Part shown: piece by piece, positions 22,097 to 32,335 of the stretch
How the letters are laid out: every line of letters starts with the position of its first letter
How positions within the stretch are numbered: the first letter of the stretch is position 1
Source of the DNA: Flaccisagitta enflata
Lineage: Eukaryota; Chaetognatha; Sagittoidea; Aphragmophora
Reading direction: 5' to 3'
Assembly (NCBI GenBank): GCA_965153355.1
Contig: OZ231127.1
Coordinates: 43,648,001 to 43,712,000, forward strand
Length of the DNA stretch: 64,000 nt
Notes under the pieces: generated by a model
The model's input: the letters and a program-made list of their open reading frames with translations, nothing else
Databases searched by the model: none
What the model was told of the DNA's origin: nothing
Made by a program: the position numbers and the translations under genes

Positions 22097-22759
22097 GGGC
22101 AGCGGCCCCAAAGGGGCCGATGACCTATGCTTTCACACATAGGACAAATTTCTCCTTCTCCTTCTCCTCCGTCCGTCCCCCCCTTCCGAGGTTCAAATAC
22201 CAGCCTCGAGGCTCAACTTCCGCCCTTGAGGCTCAAATTCCTGCCTCGAGGCTCAAAATTCCCGCCTGGAGGCTCAAAATTCCCAGCCTCAAGGCTCAAA
22301 TTCCAGCCTCGAGGCTCAAATTCTAGCTTTGAGGCTCAAATTCCAGCCTCAAGGCTCAAATTCCAGCCTCGAGGCTCAAATTCCAGCCTAGAGGCTCAAA
22401 TTCCAGCCTCCAGGCTCAAATTCCAGCCTCCAGGCTCAAATACCAACCTCGAGGCTCAAATACCAACCTCGAGGCTCAAATTCCAGCCTCGAGGCTCATA
22501 CTCTTACCTCAAGGCTCAAATCCCAGCCTTGAGGCTCTAATCCCAGCCTTGAGGCTCAAATCCCAGCCTTGGGACTCAAATCACAGATTCAAGGCTCAAA
22601 TCCTTGCAGCAAGGCTCAAATTCCAGCCTCAAGCTTCCAAACCTACTGAACATAGGTCATCGGCCCCTTCGGGGCCGCTGCCCCTCTCACCATCACACTC
22701 ACATACACAAACACAGGGGCAATGGGTACCGCTGACCATCTAACGCTTTTGCGACTATT
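22097..22759 (-). mobile_element. Family B element with GGCTCAAATTCCAGCCTCGA array
   Basis: GGGCAGCGGCCCCAAAGGGG on the left and CCCCTTCGGGGCCGCTGCCC at 22664-22683 on the right, then GGGTACCGCTGACCATCTAA and GCGACTATT at 22751-22759. The interior is about 20 one-strand 20-bp units. It is arranged tail to tail with the preceding copy, so the pair is bounded by the same leader in inverted orientation. Confidence 0.75.
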
Positions 22760-23316
22760 GATTTTGTATGAATCGATAGGCTGAGGCCGAGGTTGGGAAG
22801 GAGCAAGGCAAATTACTATGAAGGGTGATTTTTGGGTGGTTGAGGAGGGGCAACGAAAAAATGGTAAACACAAAAAAGTTACTTGGAAGGAGATGTCAAA
22901 CAATTGTACACGGATGGACAGTGAGATGAGCATTCATTACCCAAGTTTTGGTTATCTACCAATCAGCGTGGAACATCGCAGCGATTTGGCAGGAGCATTG
23001 ATGAAATAATCATAGATACAGATACAGAAACACAGTTGCAACACGACAAATTTGCATATAATAAAAATAAGAAAATGAACCATAACCCCAATTTATGCAG
23101 TGCGGTGCATGAAAAGATACACATTTTCTATACACAATTGTGTATGAGCAATAGAAAGAAAGTGACAAAATAAAGTACTGTGTGATGCATGAAAATTATT
23201 AAAAAGAAGTTATTTTTAGGAAAAAATTGAAGTAGTCCTTATTTTTTGTTTTATTTGATAACTTATTATTGTTTTTTGATAAATTGCTTAAATTCTGAAG
23301 GCTTTGTGGTACCTCT
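22760..23316. other. AT-rich unique sequence
   Basis: No gene or repeat family recognised apart from short A- and T-runs. TGCAGTGCGGTGCATGAAAA (23096) and TGTGTGATGCATGAAAAT (23179) are a weak local duplication. Confidence 0.4.
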
Positions 23317-23840
23317 TTAAGTCACGCATTACGCGACACCCCGCTAGGTCCGTAGGTTAGTTGGTCAGTTGGTTGGTTGTTTGGTCGGTGGTCCCCTCTT
23401 GGGCAGCAACCCCAAAGGGACTGATGACCTATGCTTTCAAACAAAGACGATATTTCTTCTTCTTCTCCTCCTCCTCTGTTCACCCCCTTGAGGCTCAAAT
23501 CCAAGCCTTGAGGTTAAAATCCAAGCCTCAAGGCTCAAATCCAAGCCTTGAGGCTCAAATCCCAGCCTAAAGGGCAAATCTTAGCCTTGACGCTCATATT
23601 CCAGCCTCAAGGCTAAGTTCCCAGACTCAGACAAAGTTTCTGGCCTAGAGGCTCTAATCCAAGCCTTCATGCTCAAATCTAAGCCAGGCATGGGTCATCG
23701 GCACCTCTGGTGTCTCACTGATGCTTTTGCCATGATTTACTTTTTTTCACGGTATTTGGCCTCACCAAAACACTCTAGTGACTCAAATACTGCCCCTGCC
23801 CACATGTACATGACTGGGTAGCTGTGTATCCGGCCTTGTT
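23317..23840 (-). mobile_element. Family A element with family B inserted at the same site as 14203-14891
   Basis: TTAAGTCACGCATTACGCGAC hairpin in two parts, ACCCCGCTAGGTCC, GGTT/GGTC core, GGTCCCCTCTTGGGCAGC begins B (about 23398), B ends GATGCTTTTGCCATGATT near 23744, then TACTTTTTTTCACGG, GCCCCTGCCCACATG, GTAGCTGTGTATCC, GGCCTTGTT. Both layers are more decayed than in the 14203 copy. Confidence 0.7.
23398..23744 (-). mobile_element. Family B element nested in family A, decayed
   Basis: GGGCAGCAACCCCAAAGGGA, CTGATGACCTATGCTTTC, GAGGCTCAAATCCAAGCCTT units, CATGGGTCATCGGCACC and the degenerate end ACTGATGCTTTTGCCATGAT. Confidence 0.6.
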
Positions 23841-25082
23841 ATCGTTTTTAACTAGTTCAAAAACTTTTTAAAAAAACTTTAAAATTCACTTTAAGTCACT
23901 AATATAAACATAATACATAAGCACCTTTTTTATGCACCGCACTATAAGCCTAACAAGCGTCTGAACAACAATTGAAATGAGGAAAAAGATTCAGAAAAAC
24001 AAAAGGGGGGATTTGATTCATGTCTTCACTCTGACCTCAATAACACCAAATTGTAATAAGAGTTTATGAGATTATGGTCAAGAAGTCACCCCATGACTTT
24101 GTTTTGAGGGATTTCTTTTCCGTGTTCAATGGGTTTCTCTATAAGAGGATTACATAGAAACATATAAGTATATGCCATGTCCGGGATTGTTTGTTGTGCA
24201 CTATGATACCTTTATAAAAGGCTCTGTCTGTCGGTCTTTCCTTAACGATTAAGCAAGATATCGACAAAAGAAATCACACTATAAGTAGAGAGGGCTGAAA
24301 GAACAAGCAGAACCTTAAGCAGTGATAGGGTTAGTAGAGCTCGAAGGGCTTATCTAGTATATAGGAGTTGAATATTGTGACCCATCTGGCACATCTATTA
24401 GGTTTTGTTCCCGTATTTTCAGAGCAAAACAATAAAACGTTGACGCAGCGATTTCAGCAGCTTGGCTCGTTAAGGATACATGATGCCGCACTCAATCAAC
24501 GTGGAACCTCCTTAAGCATTAGGGTGAGACTGTCATCTAGTGCACTGCCATCCCTCCTAACTCCTGAAAGAAGCCTCTCGCGTCATAACTGAGTAAACAA
24601 CTCCGTAAGGATCCATTTCTATTTTAACCAAAGTACACTCGAGGGACGGCAGTAACAATTTTCGACGCCCGGCGCGCCAAACGGGAAAGGGAGAGAAAAA
24701 TGATTCCTCAGTTTACGCGTCCCCATGTAGTACAGTGTGGACTGGGATAGATGGGAGTGGGATGGAAAGGAAGGCAGGAGAGCAGATGAGTAATGGAGTG
24801 AGTTTGGTATTTGAGGAAAGAAGAGAGCTGGAAGGTGATATAGTGAACGTGTTTTCTCGTTAAAGATATGATCTTATTAGGATATATATCTTTTACGCAT
24901 AAACAGTTATGAAAGATTGAAGACTGAATGTACGTCTCTTACAATTGCTAAGAGTTCGGATTTGCATGAAATCATCGCCTTAATTGCCTAGAACGATTCA
25001 ATACTTATGCTTAAAATGTTGAAGTCAGGATATCCGCCATTGATGCTTTGTGGGTTAGTCGAGAAAAAAACATTTTGGAATA
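23841..25082. other. Unique sequence without recognisable gene
   Basis: One small family A-like remnant (GATACCTTTATAAAAGGC, TCTGTCTGTCGGTC at 24209-24240). The rest is moderate-GC unique DNA. The frames present are short and show no splice-bounded coding character. Confidence 0.4.
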
Positions 25083-25105
25083 AATTGAAATTGAAATTGA
25101 AATTT
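25083..25105 (-). repeat. LINE 3' tail, (ATTTCA)3-like
   Basis: On the minus strand AATAAATTTCAATTTCAATT-type sequence follows a GGGGCGCCCACAAGGTGCC stem-like segment. Short 3' tandem tails of this kind mark the ends of many poly(A)-less LINEs. It supports extending the element to here. Confidence 0.5.
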
Positions 25106-25440
25106 ATTTTCATCACCCTCAGGCACCTTGTGGGCGCCCCTTGAGGTAATTCGGTACAGCAAGAGATCATCATTATCAATTCAACAACGTGGGATATTAA
25201 TAATCACGCGGGGGGGGGGGGGGGGCTGTTCATATCACAAGCTACTTCAATCGATACCAAGATGGGTATTGCGGAACATGGATCAGTTTGCATGTATAAG
25301 TACTAGATACTTAGGAAGGTCAATCTTTACTTTCATTTCTAGTCATTTCCCTCGCGTCTTCTATAGTAGCGGAAAAAAGCGCTAAGACCGAGATAGTCTA
25401 TCAACTATGGGGGCAATCGGCGGACATCCAAATAGAAAGA

Positions 25441-25712
25441 GAGGAGGGGGGGTGGAAGGGCGTGGGGGGATGTTAAAGGGGTGGGCGGGAAGGGACAAGG
25501 AGTAGGGGTGGTTAAGGAAAGGGGGAAGGGGAGGGGAGGGGGAAGGGGAGGGGAGGGGTGTGGGTTGGGTTATGGGAAGGGTGGGTGGGGAAAGGAGATA
25601 TTGTTCAAGACAAGGGGCAGATTAATGGACAGTGGTCATGTTGGGGGGGAAAGGGGGAGGGTGGGGGGGAGGGGGAGACGGGCGGGAGGGAAGGGAGGGG
25701 TGGTTAGAGAAG
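25441..25712 (+). repeat. G-rich tract, potential G-quadruplex cluster
   Basis: Dozens of GGGG runs separated by 1-4 bases, for example GGGGGAAGGGGAGGGGAGGG near 25522. On the minus strand it is the C-rich 3' region of the LINE. Gly/Lys-rich frames here are not genes. Confidence 0.8.
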
Positions 25713-26052
25713 ACGGATTCACAAAAGAGGTAGAAGACAGGGCGGGCGAGAACGGGTACAGAAATAGATGCAGATTAGTAAACATAGGATTCAAAAAATT
25801 TAAAAGTCCCATCCGATTGTAAGTATATCGCGAAGGGGTTGATCAGTGGAGGCTAATTAAATGTGCAAAGTACAGCACTACATCGCGGCAACGAGAGACG
25901 ACACAAAAGGAAAAGCTGCATGGGGAAAGTGACAAGTGTTGTAAAGAGACACATTTTTGAAAGTAAAAAGGATAAGCAGCTAAAGATTCTCCGGTGGGGG
26001 GGGGGGGGATTTGTTAATTTTATCCTAACGCAGTGGAGGACATATACGCGGT

Positions 26053-27744
26053 TCATTCGACGGCAACGCAATCATGTTCAATGTTAAAGAGACAGAAATG
26101 GCATAAATTTATTCCATCCGGTACACCCGCCAAGTTCACCACTCTATCTAGTATGGTATCCTTGCCATCTTTTGACGCATAACCACCATAATTATAAATC
26201 ATGTTTTTTGTAAGCGAAGAGCTGCGTAGTAAATTAACGGATCTTCTGATAGCAAACTTTTCAATTTTCTCCCTAAACGAACCACTCATGAAAATACCAC
26301 GGGCTCTTTCATTGTTCATCATTCTAGGCAGGTCAAAGATAGATTTAAGCGAGCGAGTAAGAAAGCTTTCAACCTTATCCCATCCTTTTTTAGGCATGTT
26401 TAAATAGGCCAGGCAAGAATAGTAAAAAGTGGACATGATAAGTGAATCAAAAAGCGACATTATCAATTCTCTGTTATTGTAGCCAATCTTCCTGTTCAGC
26501 TTAGCTATAGAAATGACTTTAGGGTAGTTACTTTTTACCAATTTATCAATATGCGTCGACCACTTCCAATCTTTGTCAAAAGTGACCCCGAGAAATTTCA
26601 CCTTTTCTTTCCACTCGATTTTCTCGTCCATAATGAAAATATCCATGTCTTCCGCTCTCTCTCTTTGCTTCTTCGAATTGCTGAAGACAATCACATCTGT
26701 TTTCGCTGGTGCCGGATTAAGGCGCCATTTGCGGCACCAGCTCTCTAATTCGTCGAGGCGGCGTTGAAGGATTGTCACTGCTTCCGTTGCAGAGTCGCCA
26801 ATCGCCCATGTGGCGGTGTCGTCTGCGTATAGTGAGGCGCCCTCACTCGAGTCGTTCGTCAATGGCGCGTCGAACGAGTAGAGAATGTAAAGCGTTGGGG
26901 AGAGAATGGCGCCTTGGGGGGCGCCACTTTCCATGACGATCTCTTCAGAAACGACGCCGCTTTCTTCGACGTAGAGTCGGCGATTGTCGAGAAATGACGA
27001 GATGATTCGGGTAATCTTTGGCGGCAGCGGATGGCGTCGAAGGCGGTAGCGTAGGACGTCATGGTCGAGTTTGTCGAAACATTTTTCGAGATCCACGAAG
27101 GCCGCCACCGCTACTTTCTTTGCTTTCCGCGCTGCCGCCATATCTTCCGCAAGTCGAAGGAAGCATTCCTGGGTCGATCTCCCAGGACGAAATCCTGCGT
27201 GAAGCTCAGGGACGATGGTTTTAGCATTGTCAACAGCGTCAATACACTTCTTGATTACTCTCTCAAGTATTTTGCCAACGCAACTTAGGAGTGAAATTGG
27301 GCGATAATTTGCAGAGTCATCGCCCTTTTTATCCTTTTTCAAAAGCATTTTCACTCGTGCGCGCTTCCATTCATCAGGAAAGTAGCCTACCTGTAAGCAG
27401 ATGGCGATGATGTCGACGAGCGCCTTCAGAGCTTCCGGCGGGATGTTCTTTAATGTTCCGTTGTCGATGCCGTCGTCGCCCGGCGCCGAATTGGTCTTCG
27501 TCTCCCTGATGATGTTGGCGACCGATTCCGCGGTGACGAAGGCGCAGATGTCGTCATCACCGGCCTCATCGACCGGAAGTTGGGGGGTGAGGAAGAACGC
27601 GGCGGAATCATTGTCTTTTTTTAATGTTTCCGCCCATTTCTTTTCTTTTTCTGCCGGTGGTCGTGGTTGATGGGTTTCTTTTAATCTTTGGACGTGGGTG
27701 TTGACAATTTCTTTTGTTGTTGTTGTTAGTTTATTGTCTTTCAT
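26053..27744 (-). pseudogene. LINE ORF2, reverse-transcriptase portion (frame-shifted from the endonuclease part)
   Basis: This encodes the reverse transcriptase that would copy the element RNA at the nicked target. Counting from the non-ATG opening of the frame at 27750, visible motifs are NSAPGDDGI (87-95), the ANYRPISLLS block (147-156), HAGFRPGRST (184-193), motif A FVDLEKCFD with the catalytic Asp near 220, motif B SGAPQGAILSP (275-285), motif C YADD (308-311), and FLGVTFD in the thumb-proximal region (386-392). All catalytic Asp residues are present. The frame opens just after a stop at 27796-27798 and its first ATG is at 27744, so it lacks a proper start of its own. In intact relatives it is continuous with the endonuclease. 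It ends with TGA at 26055-26053 and shows no internal stops. Order and motifs fit Jockey/CR1-type elements. Confidence 0.85.
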
Positions 27745-27746
27745 TT

Positions 27747-28985
27747 TCAAATGGGTAAGGGGATTATTGTCTTTCTTTTCTTTTCCATCAATTGGTTAAA
27801 AATTTTCCATTTTCGTCTCGAGTCGTTCGTTTTTGCTATAAAATCACTTTTCTTTTCATAATCGTCATGTTTGTCTCTTTTTAAAAAAGATTTCATTTTT
27901 CTCGTGATTTGATTCATTTTGTTTTTTAAAGCTTCTATATTATTAGTGTTTCTGTTCTTCTTAATCAAATCAATCAATTTCTTTCGTTCTTTTATAAGAT
28001 CTCTTGTATCTTTTTTAATCTTAAAGTCACCACCTGATTTTATTGTTCGTTCGGTTGTTGATGAAATTTGGGCCTTTTTTATCACCTTTGTGAATTTTAT
28101 TACGCATTCATCAATCTGCTGGCGGATTGTTGTTATGTCTAATTGTTTATTTTTAATTTTTTCAAGGATGTTCGATAAGTTCTTTTTCAAATCGTCTAAT
28201 TCTTTATCGTTTTTCAAATCGTTTTTAAATTTTCCCCAATCTCTTATTTTTCTTTTTAATTTATCTTTTTCGTTCTTGCCGCTTAGCGTAAGGATGATTG
28301 GCAGGTGGTCGCTTTCAGTTGCATCGCCGACTCTAAACTCCAACACATCGTCAACGACGGAGTCGCTGACAAAGCACAGGTCAAGAATGTTCCAGTTGCC
28401 GCTGCTCCTGCTGATGTAGGTCGGCTCACCGTTGTTGACGAAATTTAGTCCGAGTCTGATGATGTTGTCGACGAGATCCTTGCCTTCTTCCGTGCTGGTT
28501 CTGCTTCCAAACTCTGGCGCTGCGCAATTAAAGTCGCCACAAAGGATAATCTTTTTATCATTTTTTCTATTTAATTCTTCTATTTTTGAAATGAAATCTT
28601 TATTTATCGTTTTTTCCGGGTGGTTATAAGTCGTGGCGATTATCAGCTTTTCTCCCTCTGTGGTGGTAAGCTCGACAATCAATCCCTCCTTGCATTCTTG
28701 CTCTTGGATTGTCGCTGACCAGGTGTTGGGGAAGAGGATGCAGGATCCACCGGCGTAGTGAAGATTGTTTTTATCGTTTGCTAGAATGGTTGAGAGATTT
28801 GGCAGGTGTACATTGGAGGGGTCCTGGCATCTAATGTCATTGAAGATGGCGATGACGTCATCATTCTTCGCGATATTGTCCACTGCTTCTCTAGTTAGGC
28901 GTTGGCTGCTGGGGTTGCCATTACTGTTTTGAGTGAAGATGACGATGTTCTTGCGCCTAGTTGAATCTCCACTTCTTCTATCCAT
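27747..28985 (-). pseudogene. LINE ORF2, apurinic-type endonuclease portion
   Basis: The N-terminal part of ORF2, 412 codons from an ATG that overlaps the ORF1 stop. It is an APE-like (exonuclease-endonuclease-phosphatase) nuclease that would nick the target DNA. Visible motifs: TQNSNG with Asn20, GGSCILFPNTW (79-89), IIATTYNHPE (115-124), CGDFN (149-153), NWNILDLCFVS (198-207) and SDHLPI with the catalytic Asp-His (225-230). The position that is normally the catalytic Glu in the ET motif reads Asn-Asp-Ile (49-51), so Asp replaces Glu. A Lys-rich linker (about 234-400) leads to the stop at 27747. The frame is lost in or near the A-rich run GGAAAAGAAAAGAAAGAC around 27765-27785. A single-base indel is the simplest explanation; a sequencing or assembly error in the A-run is possible. 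Confidence 0.85.
28978..28985 (-). promoter_or_regulatory. ORF1/ORF2 overlap (ATGGATAG)
   Basis: The ORF2 ATG lies 8 nt upstream of the end of ORF1, in the -1 frame. Such short overlaps in non-LTR elements are associated with termination-reinitiation of translation. That mechanism is inferred here only from the geometry. Confidence 0.6.
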
Positions 28986-30918
28986 TTTGACTTTGGGCGG
29001 CGAGGTGCTTCAACTTCGTCGTTTCTCTTCCTGTTGATGCGCTTCGACTTCTCGGCGTTATTCCGTCGATTACTCTTTTTGGTTTCCTTCCCCTTTTCTT
29101 TTTCAGCACCTCTTCCGCTGGCGGATGGGGTGCAGTGAAGGAGCCTTGAGAAGCCGATGGCGGATGTAGTGTCGAGGAGGTGGATGCGGAAGTTGACGAG
29201 AGAGTTGAGGCCTCCACGCAGCTGTCGTACTTCGTGGCGTCGTCTGATGTTGTGGAATTGGAGGCGAGGTTCAGTGATGGGGGAAGATGAAGATTTTTTG
29301 ATATAATTTGTTGTTGCATTAATTTCAGGTCCTTTCTCATTAATTTCACTCTTGAATTTGTCTCTTCAGATATTATTTTTGCCACTTCCTTTTCATCTTT
29401 TCCTTTTTTAATTTTTATCATGGTCGGTGGGAGGCTAATCATGAAAGTCGATTGATCCTCCACCAGAGAAGGTGCTGTAGGCGCCGGTCGACGAGCTGCT
29501 TGAGCTTGTTGCGTCTGCGACCCGACGTCTTTTTCTCGGCCTGTTGGAAGAGGGGTGGAGGTGCAGTCTCTCGAGTTGATGTTATTCTCAAATGACATTT
29601 CTTGACTAAAGTCGTCATCTTCCTCCATATCTTCCGCGTACCTTTGCATAATGGCGGCGAGAGCTGTCGTCGCATCCCGGATGTCGGCTGCCGATTTCGC
29701 CATCTCTTGGGCGAACGTCTTGCTCGCTTCTTGGAAGAAGTTTTGGGAGCAATTTTGGAAGGCGTCCGTGACAGCTTCTTTGACCGCCACCTTGATCGCT
29801 GCGGTTAGTTGGTCTTTGTCGAGGCCGTATCCACCGCCCCCGTGAGGAGGAGGAGGGGCGGCCGCGGTTGACGACGATGTTGTGGCCGCCGTCGACGAAG
29901 TCCAAGCCGAATGGTTTGGTGGCAATGGGGGGAATGAAGCGATGTTTGGCGGGGAGGCGGAGGAGGAGGTGCTTGTTGTTGGTGCAGGTTGTTGACGACT
30001 CGCTCCTGCAGCAGCATCCGGGGCGAGTTCTTTCGCTTCTTTCACCTTTGGGCATCTGTTGTCGTTTGAAGTGTGCGGACCATTGCAGTTGCTGCATTTA
30101 TACTGATCCGGTGTTTTTAAGCAATCGGAGTGATGATGAGGTTCCGCACATTTCATGCATTTTCTCTCCCTGCGACAGTTGTTCGATTGATGTCCGTCTA
30201 GACTTTGACACTTCCTGCACTGGTTGAATCTCGACGCGATGTATCGTTTTGCAGGGTGGAAGAACATTTTGATGAAGATACCATCTTTGATGGCTCTGTC
30301 GATTTGAGCTTCCTCCTCAAGGAAAATCTTCACAGAGCCTGTTTCTTCTCCATCCGACGCCCGTTTCATCCTTTTTGCGGCCGAGGGTCGATATCCTCGT
30401 CGACGAAGCTCTTCGAGAATGATGGTCTCTGTAAAGGACTTGTCGACATCATGGATTATAACAGCAGTCTTTGATCTGGCGCGGGGGGCAATGACTGGCA
30501 TGATTTTGCAACCCGCCTTCCATTTATCTTCCTTTAGGAGAATGTTAAAATCTTTCGAGGTGGCGGGGAAAATGAGGACCTTTTCGGCGGCTGTGAAAAT
30601 TACCTCACGGATTTGACAGCCGTCGGGTTTGCTGTTTTCCACGTAGTCCGCAATTTCGCGTTTTGTTGCGCCGTTGACGCGCCAATTCCCAAGAAGCGTG
30701 ATGGCGAATCTTCTAGGGGCACTTTTGATGGCGTCGTCAGTAATTTCCTCGATGGAAGGGATGTTTGGTCCTGAGGCTTCGCCGCTGGCCGTGGCGATGG
30801 TCCCGTCGGCCATTTCGTCCGTTGGCGCACGTCCTTTTTTTGCGGCGTGTTGATCGTCGTTGTCGTCGCCGGGGCTGAGAGAGCGTTTCTGACGGACGGG
30901 CTTTTTGCCAGATTCCAT
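28978..30918 (-). CDS. LINE ORF1, gag-like nucleic-acid-binding protein with three CCHC knuckles
   Basis: The first in-frame ATG is at 30918 (646 codons); the frame is open further upstream to 31017 but begins with a non-ATG codon. Residues below are numbered from 31017. A basic N-terminus is followed by an RRM-like/PRE_C2HC-type region (about 180-265, with AVIIHDVDKSF and IFLEEEAQID). Three knuckles follow: C267-x2-C-x5-H-x4-C281, C287-x2-C-x3-H-x4-C299 and C308-x2-C-x3-H-x6-C322. The second and third spacings match those of Jockey/I-type ORF1 proteins. Next come a Pro/Ser/Thr/Ala-rich linker, a predicted helical region (about 405-470) and a Lys/Arg-rich C-terminus. The role in the family is to bind element RNA and form the ribonucleoprotein that returns to the nucleus. 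No stops or frameshifts are seen. Its stop overlaps the ORF2 start. Confidence 0.85.
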   Translation of the reverse strand: MESGKKPVRQKRSLSPGDDNDDQHAAKKGRAPTDEMADGTIATASGEASGPNIPSIEEITDDAIKSAPRRFAITLLGNWRVNGATKREIADYVENSKPDGCQIREVIFTAAEKVLIFPATSKDFNILLKEDKWKAGCKIMPVIAPRARSKTAVIIHDVDKSFTETIILEELRRRGYRPSAAKRMKRASDGEETGSVKIFLEEEAQIDRAIKDGIFIKMFFHPAKRYIASRFNQCRKCQSLDGHQSNNCRRERKCMKCAEPHHHSDCLKTPDQYKCSNCNGPHTSNDNRCPKVKEAKELAPDAAAGASRQQPAPTTSTSSSASPPNIASFPPLPPNHSAWTSSTAATTSSSTAAAPPPPHGGGGYGLDKDQLTAAIKVAVKEAVTDAFQNCSQNFFQEASKTFAQEMAKSAADIRDATTALAAIMQRYAEDMEEDDDFSQEMSFENNINSRDCTSTPLPTGREKDVGSQTQQAQAARRPAPTAPSLVEDQSTFMISLPPTMIKIKKGKDEKEVAKIISEETNSRVKLMRKDLKLMQQQIISKNLHLPPSLNLASNSTTSDDATKYDSCVEASTLSSTSASTSSTLHPPSASQGSFTAPHPPAEEVLKKKRGRKPKRVIDGITPRSRSASTGRETTKLKHLAAQSQNG

Positions 30919-31018
30919 ATATGTTGATAGAAGACTTTTAGCATGTTTTCCTGGTAGACGTTTTGAGACTTTTTCTTCCTTTTTTAATAGACGATTTTTA
31001 ACACATGTAAGAAACAAT

Positions 31019-31470
31019 TTTCGACGTAGTTTATTTCGTTTTAAAAGCGTAATTTTTCTTGTTATTTCTTTCTCTTTCTTGGGTCTGGCAATTTTCAGTC
31101 GAAGCGCTGGCCTGTCTGGGCTCGGCCGAGCAGACGATAGGGGGTGACGTAACAGCTGTTGTTCGCACTGTGGGACGAAGGGGATTGGGTTGACGCGAAG
31201 ATTGATCGACGTTCTCCCGCGGGCCTTTCGGCCGCGGCGATTTAGTTTTCGTCGCTTTTATGTAATTTTTATTATTTTCGTGTCTTTAGAATATGACAAG
31301 GAAGCCGTTTTTATAAAAAATCACTCGTGTCCTTTTATATTGTCTTTCCAGTTTAATGTCTGTATTTATTCTCCGTCCGCTTATTCTTGATCGTTCGCAT
31401 TCGTTCGCCTTGTTCGCCTTTGTTCGTAACCGTTCGCCTCCGTTCGTTGCCGCGATGCCGTGGGTACCCT
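31019..31470 (-). promoter_or_regulatory. Probable LINE 5' UTR with GCGAACG repeats
   Basis: GC-rich sequence upstream of ORF1 without open frames. At 31390-31455 the minus strand has about six 9-11-bp repeats of GCGAACG/GCGAACAAG. Short 5' tandem repeats are common in LINE promoters. The exact 5' end cannot be set without other copies. Confidence 0.45.
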
Positions 31471-32335
31471 AATTAAGCAAATAAAAGAATTTTAGCTCTC
31501 GTCTTTCTCCGTTCCGATTGCGAGGGTCCTAACAGGCAAGATTTAAATGCGTGAGTGCAATGAGAGAAGCACCGCGACAGACAGTTGATTTGGACACTTA
31601 AAATGACGTGTTGGACAGCCACAGGCTGCGCACGCAGACTGTTCGTGGGAGTGGACATGATGCCTCGCTCGTCAATGAGCCTGGCTGGCCAAACCAATTA
31701 GGATTCATGGATCAACGTCTACTGATGTTATTTGAGGGTTCTGGGTAGATTCGCAATTCGCGCCATTTCCATTCCCCAAAAGTGTTCAAAACCACTTGCA
31801 ACGGGAAAATGGATTCAGTCAAATTAGCTGTAGGGGGGTTGCTAAAACTAACTGTGCCGCCAGACCTAGAATCTTTGTTCCGTTCGTGGAGTTCTTTTAA
31901 GTCTTATAGAATATAAAGGACTTTTTCTCCTCAATTCATAGTCAGTCCCACGGACAATTCCGCTAGCTCTTTTTTAAACATCTTTGTTCCGACTTTCGCC
32001 TCCACCCTCCATTTTGTCTCCATATTTGCCACCGCCTCCGTCTTCGCCTCCATCTTTGCCTCCGCCACCTCTAGGTTCTGTCTCTGTTCCACACTTTCAG
32101 TTACTATATCCTTTTCTTCCTGCTTTCCAACTGCAATACCATCTCCTTTTCCACTGTCACTGCCTCCTCTTCTCTCCTGCGTACTTTTCTCCCCGTTCTT
32201 TCTTTCGCTTTTACCCTTCTCGCACTTGTTCCTCTTTCTGTTCATTTTTTTCTCTTTTCTGATCCCAGTTTTAAACCCTTTTTCAACTACTCAAATGCTT
32301 CCGTTCCTTCTATGATTTCTCTGACTGTGCACACG
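31471..32335. other. Unique flank of the LINE, no gene seen
   Basis: Mixed sequence. The Ser/Pro-rich frame at 31984-32262 runs through a CTCC/TTTCC pyrimidine-rich tract and is not convincing as coding. Confidence 0.4.

Larger units (their letters stand above)
25083..31470 (-). mobile_element. Non-LTR retrotransposon (LINE), Jockey-superfamily-like, nearly intact
   Basis: The minus strand carries a 5' UTR (to about 31470), ORF1 with three zinc knuckles, an overlapping ORF2 with endonuclease and reverse transcriptase, then a pyrimidine-rich 3' region. The likely 3' terminus is at 25083-25135: GGTGCCTGAGGGTGATGAAA, then AATAAA and three ATTTCA repeats, typical of a LINE tail. ORF1 and ORF2 share the 8-nt overlap ATGGATAG. 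The only clear damage is one frameshift between the endonuclease and RT parts of ORF2, so insertion was recent. The 5' boundary is uncertain. The 3' boundary at the ATTTCA tail is inferred; the ~950 bp between the ORF2 stop and the tail, including the C-rich tract, could instead contain a foreign insertion. Confidence 0.8.

Noticed and set aside
22127-22540. 137-codon frame of Ser-Arg-Leu-Lys-Phe-Gln-Pro-Arg-Gly repeats
   Set aside because: Direct translation of the 20-bp unit array (three units per 20 codons) inside a family B element.
23420-23432. CTGATGA motifs (also 16018, 39765, 50098) as hammerhead ribozyme cores
   Set aside because: No matching GAAA and stem arrangement around any of them.
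27747-27795. Programmed -1 frameshift between endonuclease and RT
   Set aside because: No canonical slippery heptamer in the endonuclease frame; a simple indel in the A-rich run is more economical.
25083-31470. LTR retrotransposon
   Set aside because: No long terminal repeats, protease or integrase; the APE-type endonuclease and RT order is that of a non-LTR element.
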